Shown: positions 1-13,600 of the stretch, piece by piece | How positions within the stretch are numbered: position 1 is the first letter of the stretch | Layout: each line of letters begins with the position of its first letter | Assembly: GCF_964340395.1 (NCBI RefSeq) | Contig: NC_135558.1 | Location: 13,128,501 to 13,192,500 of the forward strand | Direction: 5' to 3' | Source: Glandiceps talaboti | Taxonomy: Eukaryota > Hemichordata > Enteropneusta > Spengelidae | DNA: 64,000 nt | The notes under the pieces: generated by a model | What the model saw: the letters and a program-made list of their open reading frames with translations, nothing else | Told to the model about the DNA's origin: nothing | The model's database searches: none | Position numbers and translations under genes: made by a program

Positions 1-1878
<1,878 letters not shown>

Positions 1879-2090
1879 ATCGTGAACGTTACCACTGGCA
1901 CAAACGTGTGCCTTTAAAGTGGGAACGTTTAATACCCCTTACACAAACTCATTCCGAGTCCCTGTAAATCGTGAAAGTTGCCCCTGATACTGTCTCTGTG
2001 AATCGTGAACTTTACCCCTGATATACACACGTATCCCTGTAAATTTTGGACGTTACCCCTGATACAAACTTCTTTCTATAAATTGGACGT
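1879..2090. repeat. Degenerate minisatellite, about 5 units of 34-50 bases
   Basis: The units share GAACGTTACCCCTGATAC, then a variable part, then CCCTGTAAATCGT. They start near 1880, 1923, 1972, 2007 and 2049. Unit lengths vary because of indels. A TGTC/GTAT microsatellite follows directly. Confidence 0.7.
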
Positions 2091-2092
2091 GT

Positions 2093-2645
2093 GTCTGTCT
2101 GTCTGTCTGTATGTATGTATGTATGTATGTATGTATGTATATATATCATGAATCCTGAATAAATAACTGTTGATATGTATGCATGCATGCATGCATGCAT
2201 GCATGTCTGTCTGTATGTATGTATGTATGTATGTATGTATGTATGTATGTATGTATGTATGTATGTATGTATGTATGTATGCATGCATGCATGTACATTG
2301 TATGTATGTATGCATGCATGCATGTATGTATATCTGTGTATGTATGTATGTATGTATGTATGTATGTATGTATGTGTGTATGCATGCATGTATGTATGTA
2401 TGTATGTATGTATGTATGTATGTGTATGTATGTGTGTGAGTATGTATGTATGTATGTATGTGTGTGTATGTGTGTATGTATGTATGTATGTATGTATGTG
2501 TGTATGTATGTATGTATGTATGTATGTATGTATGTATGTATGTATGTATATATGTGTGTGCGTATGTATGTATGTATGTATGTATGTATGTATGTATGTA
2601 TGTGTACGTGTGCCTGTCTCGTCTGTCTGCCTGTCTGTCTGTGTT
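2093..2645. repeat. (GTAT)n microsatellite with TGTC and GCAT blocks
   Basis: More than 500 bases of imperfect GTAT repeat interrupted by GCATGCAT and GTGT blocks and bounded by TGTC on both sides. It produces spurious Met-Tyr-Val-Cys frames. Confidence 0.95.
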
Positions 2646-3650
2646 TAATGTTTTATTTACCGTTAATCTTTGCTACGGTCGAGGTTGTTGCTAATTGTTA
2701 CGTAACCATTTTCTACAACTCACAAAACAAACGAAAATTGTTGAAAATATGAGGGTAGCACAATATTTGGTTGTGTTTATTGGAATATTCGTTTCCGGGT
2801 TACGTAATATATTTAAAGAAGAAACTGGTGCCCTTATCTACCTACTTAGTTTGGCCATCGCATCCTAAAGAAAGAAAGACGCACGCAGAACACTCGTGTT
2901 ACCTGCGTGAAATTTTAATCAGTTGAAAAAAATGGATTCATCAAGGTGATATATAAAGGAAAAATTCCGTTCTTGAGAACGCTTCATCTCTAAAACATCA
3001 CAGGAGAACGGCCAAGGCCACTGATCTGTCACGTACCGCTTATTGATTCAACCCATCAGGTGATATTTTACAGGTACGTATTATTGCAATTTCTATATCC
3101 GTAAGAAATTTATTAATGACATAGGTATTTTTTTGCAATAATTTTGATTTGACAGGTATTGAAATGTTTATTTCCAATTTTCATTCTTAAATATTTTTTT
3201 TTTTATTTTTTAAATTTTTGTATGTTAGTTGGTTTATACATTAATGACTGGCAAAGATAAAAAGTTAATTCCGTGTTGAACGAAAACAGTTAGTAAAATT
3301 TGATTTTATAAAGGTTTTCGATTGGCAGACACTAGTGAGAAAAAAATACCTGGTCGTCGGAGGCAAACATGTATGAATATAAAACGAAAAAATATGGGAA
3401 GGCAGGAAATAGTTCTAAAGTTGACCGGCGTGAGAAATTCTTCGAAAGATGCCGAATTTTACTGGTAGACAGTCTCTCAGAGTGAAAGAACAACACACAA
3501 TAAAGACAACAACATATTCAGGTGTGAATCACTTATTGTAGGTTAAAAAGAGAATGTGCACGATCCAAATACACAATTTGCAAATTTTCAACTTGAATAC
3601 ACCCTCTACCGTAACGTAAGGACATAACGTTTTAAATGTTGTCGTTTGAA
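2646..3650. other. No gene recognised
   Basis: AT-rich sequence with T-rich runs near 3180-3225. No long open frame, no splice-consistent exon and no structured repeat was found. Confidence 0.5.
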
Positions 3651-3809
<159 letters not shown>

Positions 3810-3850
3810 AATTAAATCAAATTGACTAAATCAATATATATATATAATTT

Positions 3851-6538
3851 GATCTTATTCAAGTTGGCGGTAATCACCTGTGTTGCCCGCGGGTGTCCAA
3901 AACCGCCCTTGCCCGCCCTTGGAATATTCATGAGCATATCACTACTGTGTTGTCGCGGGCGAAATCATCTAGTTGAACACAAGGTGTCAATCGGGATAAC
4001 AAAAGGGCGATTAAATGTGTCACTGACGGGCAAACGTGTGGCATTGCGGGCTAAACTGTGCTTACCTTTGGATAGCATCTCCACCAAATCTTTACAAGCC
4101 ATGATTAGTAAAAATCACGAAACGAAGTGGTACTATATGAATGCCGAAGTATCCCGTCGCCTAGTGCGCAAATCTATTACCGTAATGTAGCAAGGCCACA
4201 TTCGAAACCCGTTATCTTGAGCTATTTTCAGTACACAGAAAATTACGTTGTTCCAAATCGTGTGAAACGTACACGCAACGGGTCCTACTAATTGCGAGTC
4301 CCAGTAATAACGACCCGGGAGTTTTGGGATGATTCGACCAAGTATGTCATTTTTATACCCGTCCTATATTTGACAGAAATATCACAGAAATGTCACTTTT
4401 TTTTATTCACATCGATGATTTCTACTGTATACATCGTAAACTAAACTAAATAACGGAATCGCGGATATCACATTTCATGGAGAGTTCACCACCTGAGCAT
4501 CATGTGTTACTGCGTCTAATTCAAAATAACCTTTTCCAAATTCATAAATGTGTGTGTGAATACTCTGATCACTAGTGTTGCTTGACCAAAGTTCAATATA
4601 TTTATTGTTTGTGTTCATGTACATGATGCATACCTCTGTCGAAGTACGGAGGTTCACATGGAAAGATTAATAAAAAGTATCATGAACGACACACAAAAAA
4701 AACCGACTAGATTTTTATAAGATGAAATACCTTGTCCAATCACTGTTATACCCCTTTGTAAACCATATTACTTTCATTTGTTTCAAACAGAAAGGCATAC
4801 CTATGGTTATGTTACTACATTTGCCTAGTTTAAGTTGAAATTAAAATATCTTTTATCTAAATCCACTTTGGTATCGATTTAATGGTTTCTATTGTCTTTA
4901 ACCTAACACTTTAACAAAACCAACTTTACAAGTTTAGATACAAAGGGCAGCGTTCCAAAATGATACAATAAAACGTGAATAACAAAAGAGGGCAATTGAT
5001 CAAACAATGGAGAAAACTATTATTAGTTGGAGAATAATTTGGTAGTAAAGTATTTTTGATATATTTCTTAAGAATAACATTGATAGTAATGAGCGTCGGT
5101 ACGCGGAGATGATGATCTGAATATCACGCCATTACATTGTATTTTAGTATATGTTGGGTCAAACAGTTCAACTTGAATACACATCGACATCGTTGTATGG
5201 TAGGTAACCAAATTCTTTGATCCGTTCCTTGAACATCGGACATTCATTTTCCCCTTAGAAATGTCAAATGAACTCGAAATGTTGTGTATGGTCGGGTCGT
5301 TACACAGTTTGTAATGTATATACAGTAAGTGTTAAGATATTGTTATTCAAGGTATGCTGAAATAGAAAAGTCATAAAAATCATTATAAACTATTCGACAT
5401 GTACTTTTGCACGTCAGTTGCGACGTGATGGGTAGATGTGTCAAAATACACAAACGGTATCGAATATTAGTAGAAATGCGTTCATGTGTTTTCTGAATAA
5501 TAAATTTGTTTATCGACGTTAAGTTTTGATGGACTCGCGAATATATATGAATATGTTAACAGTAGAGGTATCCCCTCAATTTGTTACAAATACATATCAT
5601 GGAAGTGTTCGAACTCTCTGTATAAAACTTCATGCCGTTGTCTGAAGTTGATTTTAAATTAGATTTGCCCGATGACAACCGACGTTCTACGTTTTGTTGT
5701 TCTTCCTTATCATAAAATATTTCAGAATAAGTAATTACACTGGTCCAGCTAGAATAAATAGTATTTTTCCGATAAACTTATCTGTATAAATATTAATACA
5801 ACGTGATACCGATTTTACGAAATAAATCGCGTAATTACGAAGAGTTTGACACTCTGTTAACCCCAATATTCATATGTCTCGTCAGGCTATACCAGACCTG
5901 TGATTGTGATTAAGTTTACGTGGGTCAATACACCATCTACAATGTAGAATATTTAATTCGTGAAAGTGTTTTATGAATACTTATTTTTGTGTCGAAAGTA
6001 AACACTAACTGGCAGTCGTCTACCATACACTCGGTGATCGGCAAGACTAGTGCAATCCGCTGTAGGTCAGAAGTTCATGTATACACAAGAAAACAGCTAA
6101 ATACTATATAACTGATGTCATAAACAAAGAAAGTGCAATACAAAACAAATAATGCAAAAGGCAAGCTTGGAGAGCATTTTGATTTGTCGATACGTTTATA
6201 GTTTATGTAAAAGATCGACTCCAAGTCGTGAGTTCTCTGGCTAAAACTTTCGTGTACATTTTTTGGTTGTGTATAAACTATAATAATTTACACTTGAATT
6301 ACACATCATTATTGTCATTGAACCAAACAATCAAGTCTTTCACACAACGTTTAGAATCATGACAATAGATGTTTACATATGTTATATACTAGTAACTGCG
6401 GGCAGACTGTGACTGTGAACAGCTGCCAAAAATATTCACTCTTCATTACCGCCATTTCAAGGGTTTGGACGGGCAGGCAAGGGCGGTTTTGGACACCCGC
6501 GGGCAACACAGGTGTTTTCCGCCGACTTGAATAAGATC
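3851..6538. mobile_element. 2.69-kb element with long terminal inverted repeats, no transposase seen
   Basis: The left end (3851-3925) and right end (6465-6538) are inverted copies over about 75 bases, beginning GATCTTATTCAAG. A core of 38 identical bases lies at 3876-3913 and 6476-6513. Both ends abut TA runs, compatible with insertion into TA. The inside has no frame longer than about 60-120 codons and no transposase motif, so this is a non-autonomous DNA transposon or a decayed one. The 122-codon frame at 3822-4190 overlaps the left end and is not judged a gene. Confidence 0.7.
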
Positions 6539-6542
6539 ACCT

Positions 6543-7293
6543 CCCATATATATATATGGACGAGTAGTGTGCAGTCAGCTTTGTACTTATGTAAGTAATA
6601 TTACTATGTTACAGTTGGCGTACATTAATTATTATTTAGGATTCTATAATTTCAAACGAATTGCTTTTCCTATATTAATCTCAAGGAGATGTTGACGGAG
6701 AGGGCCTGGCTAATTGATTTTTTTAAGTGTACAGTATGTTTAGCTGGTCGAACATGGTGGTTTTCCACGGCGTTTTAATATCGCCCCTTTAGAACATTAC
6801 GTCGTATTGGATTTTGTCGCTAATTCAAATTCTTTGATTGATTGACTGACTGACTGACTGGTTGGTTGGTTGGTTGATTGATTGATTGATTGATTTATTG
6901 ATTTATTGATTTATTTAGCTGGTGACATCAACATTCCCGATGTTTGCCCTAGTTCGAATCTGTCCTAGAAATTGTCGCGTCGATGATAATATAATGTTGT
7001 CATCAATACCTTCTTTCAATATATTGAGTTCTTCATTGTGAGTGAGTGAGTGAGTGAGTGAGTGTTGAGATGTTTGACGGCCTCAATCCCAGAGCTGTGT
7101 CTCATTTACATTTACTGTAACACTTATTAGAGAAATGATGATTCGCAAATATAAACATAAAATAACTATACTTATGCCAACCTTTGCGTCACATGTATCT
7201 TTTGTTCTTTTATAACGCCAAACATGCAGTATTCATATTTGTGATGTTTGTTTATTTCATGGCACACAGTTTGATAAGCATTAGCCGGCAATC
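6543..7293 (+). promoter_or_regulatory. Possible TATA promoter and 5' UTR of the PKS gene
   Basis: An alternating TA run (about 6544-6556) is followed about 25-30 bases later by a CAGTCAG sequence that could be an initiator. CTTAT then a good donor (GTAAGTAA) follows at about 6590. An acceptor (GGCACACAG) ends at 7269, 24 bases before the ATG at 7294. This suggests a short non-coding exon and a 5' UTR intron of about 680 bases, which holds GATT/GACT and GTGA simple repeats (6837-6917 and 7041-7065). The model is inference only. The TA run also adjoins the right end of a transposon-like element. Confidence 0.3.
6837..6917. repeat. GATT/GACT/GGTT tetranucleotide repeat
   Basis: Successive blocks of TTGA, CTGA, TTGG and TTGATTTA repeat. 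It lies in the proposed 5' UTR intron of the PKS gene. Confidence 0.85.
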
Positions 7294-7571
7294 ATGTCAG
7301 CCAACGGTTACAGTGACGTCACATCATCACCGAAGAGATTGAAAGAGGTAAAGTTAGACATTTTCAAAAGCTTATTTGACAAGACAAAGAACACCCTGGG
7401 ATTAAAACTGAAAATACTGCGACATAAAAAGAGTGCTGCTAGATTAATTCATTAAATTACAAGGATAATACTTAGGGGAAAATTATTCAAAACGACAACA
7501 ACGACGACAACAAAAACATCATCATCATTATCATCATCATAATCATCATCATCATCATCATCATCGTCATC

Positions 7572-7605
<34 letters not shown>

Positions 7606-10600
7606 AAAATGACAACACAACGCAACGCTATGCAATATGGTCAGAAATAAGAAATCGAGACAAATGAGAAACGAAAAAGAAAAGAATCATGAAAGATTAC
7701 ATTTATTTCTAAACCTTGATTGTACTTTTGCTTCATGTCGTTACTAGAACACTGACAGAGTCGGTAAAAGTCTTGAAGAAGACGACACTTTGATGTCATC
7801 GTTGGATGATCAGAATGAAATGTATGGCTTTCCAATAGCAATTACTGGTATAGGTAGGTGATGTCAGCATCCATATTTGCAAGAAGATGAAGTGATTTTA
7901 CATGATTATTTTTTTTCAAGCTACATGAGCATATGTTGGAATGTGAACAGTGAACCATTTTCATTAATTTTTAGAAATTACTGTGTCAGGACTATTTATC
8001 CAACTTGTCAACAAATGTGAATGCAATCGGTGAAGTGATCGACAACAGCCAATAAGCATATTTGAAGAGGATCATATGAATATATTGTATATTAGCCAAT
8101 GGGAATCAACATTGATATGTCTAGCTTCTAATTGGTTGATTGCCATAAGAAAATAATGTAGCTAAAACAGACTAAAGAATATCAGATATCAGTGGTTTGC
8201 CAAAAACAGTATTCTTTTATCTGTAAATTTCCAGGTTGCCGGATGCCAGGTGGTGTTGACTCTCCTCAGACTTTCTGGAATGTCATAAATGAAGGTAGAG
8301 ACGTTGTCACTGAAATACCCCAAGACAGGTGGGATATAAACGCCTTTCATGACACGGACCAAACGAAATCTGGAAAAATGATCACAAGACGAGCTGCCTT
8401 CATAGAGGGTGTAGACAAGTTCGATCATGGTTTCTTCAAAATATCACCAAGAGAGGCTGCCTCTATGGATCCACAACAAAGGCTACTTCTGGAGGTCGTG
8501 GAAGAATCTTTCGAAGATGCTGGAATAGACCCAGACACTTTGAAGACAGACTGTGGCGTCTTCGTAGGAATTGGAATGATGGATTATTGTCTTTCTAATA
8601 CTGATGCCTACCATATCAACCCTTATACAATTACTGGTAATGCTCACAGTGTAGCTGCCAACCGTATATCATATGCTTTCAATCTACAAGGTCCAAGCTA
8701 TGCTGTTGATACAGCGTGTGCTGCATCAATGACAGCAATGCATCTCGGTTGTTCCCATCTCTGGAATAAAGAATGCAAGGTTGCAGTCATTTGTGGCTGC
8801 AACAGCCTTCTAATTCCAGAAGTAACCATAGGTTTCAGTGCGCTCGGGGTGCTGTCTCCTGAAGGCCGCTGCTGTCCCTTTTCAGATGAAGCTAAGGGTT
8901 ATGTCAGAAGTGAAGGCTGGGGTGCTCTAATCCTAAAGCCACTGAAGACTGCATTGGCTGAAGGTGACCACATCTATTCAGTTATCAGGGGGAGTGCGAT
9001 TGCAGCCAATGGTTTCTGTGGCAGTCTTACTATGCCTCTGCAGTCAGCACAGGAGTATGTCATGCATGAAGCTTATGACCGATTCAACTTATCTCTTTCA
9101 TCAGTAGACTATGTAGAAGCTCATGGTACTGGTACACCTGTAGGAGATCCAATTGAAGCCCGTGCAATTGGTAATGCATTTGGACCTCATAGAAAGGCAC
9201 CCCTCAAAATCGGATCTGTCAAGAGCAATTTTGCACACAACGAATGTGCAGCTGGCATTACTGCAACCATAAAAGCATCTCTAATGTTGCACAATCGAGT
9301 GTTGTGTCCATCAATCAACTACAAAAGACCAAACCCTGCAATAGATTTACAGAAATTGAAGTTAGAAGTCCAAGTCCAAAGAGAACCTTTTCAGCCAAAC
9401 AAGAAATATAGGTTTGGGGTTAATAGTTTTGGTTTTGCTGGTGCTGTTGCTCACTTGGTAATCGAAGAACCACCTCGCATAACAAAAGAACCAAACCATG
9501 TTTGTGGTTGGAGCTTTGGAGATGAAAGAAAGGGTGAAGAAATTCTGATTCCTTTGTCAGCGAAGTCAAGCGATGCTGTTCATGATCTTGCCAGAAAATG
9601 GCTTTCCTTTGAATGCAAAGATGATGCACTCAGTGTCACATCATGGTCTGCCACCAGACGGGCGCATCATGAACATCGAATAGCAATTGCATCCAGCTCA
9701 GGAAATGAGTTCAGAGAGTGTATGCAAGCATATTTAGATGGAAAGTCTGTTGACTCTGTTATCACTGGTACAGCAACAAGTAAGCAACGGAAAGTTTGTT
9801 TTGTCTTCCCAGGGCAAGGCCAGCAATATGCTTCTATGGGTAGAAACCTGTATGCCACAGAAGAAGTGTTTCGTACAGTGATAGATCAGTGTGATGCTAA
9901 GTTCAAGAAATTGAGCGGATGGTCGTTGCTGCATGATGCTGGTTTGTACAATGGCTTCAATCCATCACATAAAATAGGAAATCTACCAGTTAATTCTGAA
10001 AATCTAGTCGATGAGATGGAGGTTTCCCAACCTGCAATCCTTTTCTTTCAAATTGGTATCTTCCACTTGTTGAAACACTGGGGAATCCATCCTGATGCAA
10101 TTGTTGGTCACAGCCTTGGGGAAGTTGCTGCAGCATATGCATGTGGAGGTATGTCAATGGATGAAGCAGTTACTGCTATCTATCACAGAAGTACTCAACA
10201 GGCAAACATTAAAGGTGCTGGAGGCATGGCAGCACTTCGACAGAACTTGAAGGATGCTGAAACACTGTGTGCTGAGCATAATGACCTGTACATTGCTGCT
10301 GTAAATGCACCAGGATCAGTTACCATTGCAGGGAACTGCGATGCCATTAAAATCATAGAAGCTAACAATCCACAGCAAGCAAAGCAATTGAGGGTGCAGT
10401 GTGCCTTCCATACCCCTTATATGGAGCCAATCAAACAAAGCTTTTTGAAAGCAATGAATGGTGTTGTTAAGACAACTAAACGAAACGAGTCTACTCCATT
10501 CTATTCTACCATCGATGGCAAAGAGTATAGAGGAACATTTGATGGTAAATACTGGTGGATGAACATACGAAATCCTGTGCTATTCAATGACGCCATTACG

Positions 10601-13600
10601 AATATACTCAGTGATATTGATGTTGACCTTTTCATTGAATGCGGTGCATCAGCAACATTGCTATCATCTGTCAGCAAGATTCACCAGGGAACTGGCTCGA
10701 AGACAAAAATACTGACAGTTGGACTTGGCCAACGTGGAAGAGATGATCGCCACTCTGTACTTAGAGCAATGGGTACATTGTATACTGCTGGTGTCTCTGT
10801 TAACTGGGGTAAAATGACCCACAATACTGCAAAGTGGGCACCAATTCCTACCTATCCCTGGCAACACCACACTCACTGGTCTGAACCAGAAGTTAGAATG
10901 AAACGTCGTCTTGGAATGGAAGACAAGAGCTTCAGGGGACAGAATGGATTGATATCAATTGACATGTTCCCCTATCTCTCTGATCATGTGGTCGAAAATA
11001 AAGTGGTATTCCCAGGTGCAGGTTACATTGAATACTCTATGGAGATGTTCTGTGGGGAGAAAGAAAACCCAGCATTAAAGAATGTATGTTTTCTGCGTGC
11101 CTTAATCTGGCCAGAAGATGTAACTGGTAGGCCTTCAAAAGAAAACGTACCAGTGCAAGCAACTAAGGAGGGTGCATCCATACACATCACTTCAAGAGAG
11201 CAGCTACATTATACTGCTGAGATGGATGCCCCTGCTGCTAATGATGAATTATACCAATGTATTCCAATCCAAAAGATTCAGCAAAGATGTGCTAAGTTGC
11301 TGACTGGCGAGGAAATATATCAAGGTTTCACTTCTATCGGCTTACAGTATGGTCAAAACTTTCAAGTGCTACAGCAAATGATGCTTGGAGATGGAGAAGC
11401 CATAGCTGTGGTGTCGGCAGCCACTGACACAAAACAACGAATCCAGACAACATTACTCGACGGATGTTTTCAACTCATTATTGCATCACTTGGAAAATTT
11501 ACAAGTGCCTACTTACCAGTCAAGATAGGAAAGGTACAGATGACTGTACCTGACTTGCCTCTAGATGAGCAGTTGATAGCATATGCCAAAGTCACTGATT
11601 GTGATAGCACGTCAATAACTGGTGATGCCTACCTGTGTTCCACTGATGGAAAGGTTTTAGTGAAAGTTGTTGAGTTGGTGGGTCAAAGCCTGCAGGATGC
11701 CAGCTCTAATGTAGACTTGAAGTCATGTCTTTATTCAACAGAATACCAGCCAGTCACTTCCTGTTTGCCACCAACATCTGATGTATGTGGTGTATTTGAA
11801 GATGGTAATCTCAGAAAAGAATTTCCACTTGATATGGATATTGCAACAAGAACAGAAGCTATCATGCCGATGCTGAAAAGAATATGCAAGTCATATATAG
11901 TATATGGCCTAAGTGTTGTAAATGAAAGTGAAATTGGAGAAAGAAATGAAAGATATATCAGAAGACTTAAGACAATAGCAAATGACAGCACTGTAAAAAC
12001 TTTGAACATCGAAGAAATTCCAAAAGCTATCGGAGATATAGCTGCAATTATCCCTGAATTGGCTCAAGAATTGAAAATGATTAAGACTTTGGGTGATGCT
12101 TTGCCAGACACACTAAGAGATCCTGATATTGGTGTTTCCCTCTTGTTTGCCCCAGACAGTCTTGCACTCTACTTTGTTGGTGCACCAACAATTCGCCTCT
12201 TTTATGAAGCTGGGGCGAAAGCTGTCCAAAGAGCTGTCAAAGAAGCCCTTAAAAAGAAGAAAGTTATCAGAATACTTGAAGTTGGTGGCAGGATGGGAGG
12301 TCTCTCGAAGTACATATTGGATCTCTTGAAAGAAGAAGTACTGAAGAAAGAAGTCGAATATGTGTTTACTGATCTGAGTGCATCTTTCTTCACTCATGCT
12401 CAACAGCATCTGGAAGAGTTCCCTACTGTAAAATACAAGCAGTTGGACATTGAGAAGGATATTGAACCACAAGGTTTTACACCTGGAAGCGTCGATATCA
12501 TTGTATGCCTCGATACATTACATTCTGTGGTTGATGTAAACAATGGTATGTATCACATGAGAAATCTCCTTTGTGAAGACGGTTGGCTGTTGATGTATGA
12601 AGCAACCAATTCCAACTACATGTGTGAACTTGTATTTGGTTCCTTGCAGCTTTGCTGGGTGTATAATGACTTCAGAGTTGAGTCATGTTGGATGTCTCGT
12701 CAAGATTGGGAAGACCTGTTTAGAGATAGTGGGTATGCTGATGTGGTCAGTGTGTCAACTGCAAAGGAACTCTTCCACAGTATCGTAGTTGGCCGTAAAC
12801 AGACTGAGTTCAAGCTGACTGGAAACATGAAATCAAGTGGAAATAAGAACTGGGCACTGATTGGGGAATCGGACACAACCATGAAGCAAGCAATCATGAA
12901 ATGTTTCACAAATACCTGCACAGTGATCGACAATACATCCTTTGACAACATCAAATCGCTTGGTAAAATGGAAGCAGGAAATATTATGTACTTCAGTGGC
13001 AAATGGGATAAAGATCTCCATTTTTTATTAGAAGTTTTGAAATTTGTGGATAATCACCAGGAAAATGTGAAGGCCGTGTATATAATCACTCAGGGTGCCT
13101 ACAGAAATGAGGTTGACATCTGGCCTCATGCTGCCTTTGGTCTTGCCGAATCGGTGTGTAATCACATAACAACTGGATGTGTCTACTATATACACATTGA
13201 TGAGAAAGCCAGTATGCAGAAGAATGTAAACTCTTTGATGAAGATATTTACCTGTCCTACACAACCAGAGAGGTCCATAGTGATCCAAGGAAGTCAAATA
13301 CTCTGCCCACGAATAATCAACTCTCCTCCACCAGACATGTCGACAAAATCTTCCAAGTACTGGTGCCTTGAACAAAACACAAGAAACGATGGAAAAGGTA
13401 CATCACTGGATGATTTGGGATTCTGTGCACTGCCTGACATGCCAGTTAAACATGGGAAAGTAAAAGTTAGGGTCAAAGCAGCAGCTTTGAATTTCAAGGA
13501 TGTAATGATGGCCCATGGCATGCTGGAAGGACTAGAAGTTGGTGAAACTCGGTCTCGTTTTGGGCTAGAGTGTTCTGGTGTAATTGAAGAATTGGGAGAA

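Noticed and set aside
3822-4190. 122-codon plus-strand frame
   Set aside because: It starts in a TA run, crosses the inverted end of the element and has no family resemblance.
6930-6965. GTTCGAATC word as a possible tRNA T-loop
   Set aside because: No acceptor, D or anticodon stems can be formed around it.
8192-8234. GTG-started N terminus of the long PKS frame
   Set aside because: The residues before GCRMPGG are intron read-through ending in the acceptor CCAG. The spliced exons 1-2 supply the expected KS start (FPIAITGI).
12113-12472. Antisense 119-codon frame within the PKS exon, and others on that strand
   Set aside because: These lie opposite a strongly constrained coding exon, show no motif and are shadows of it.
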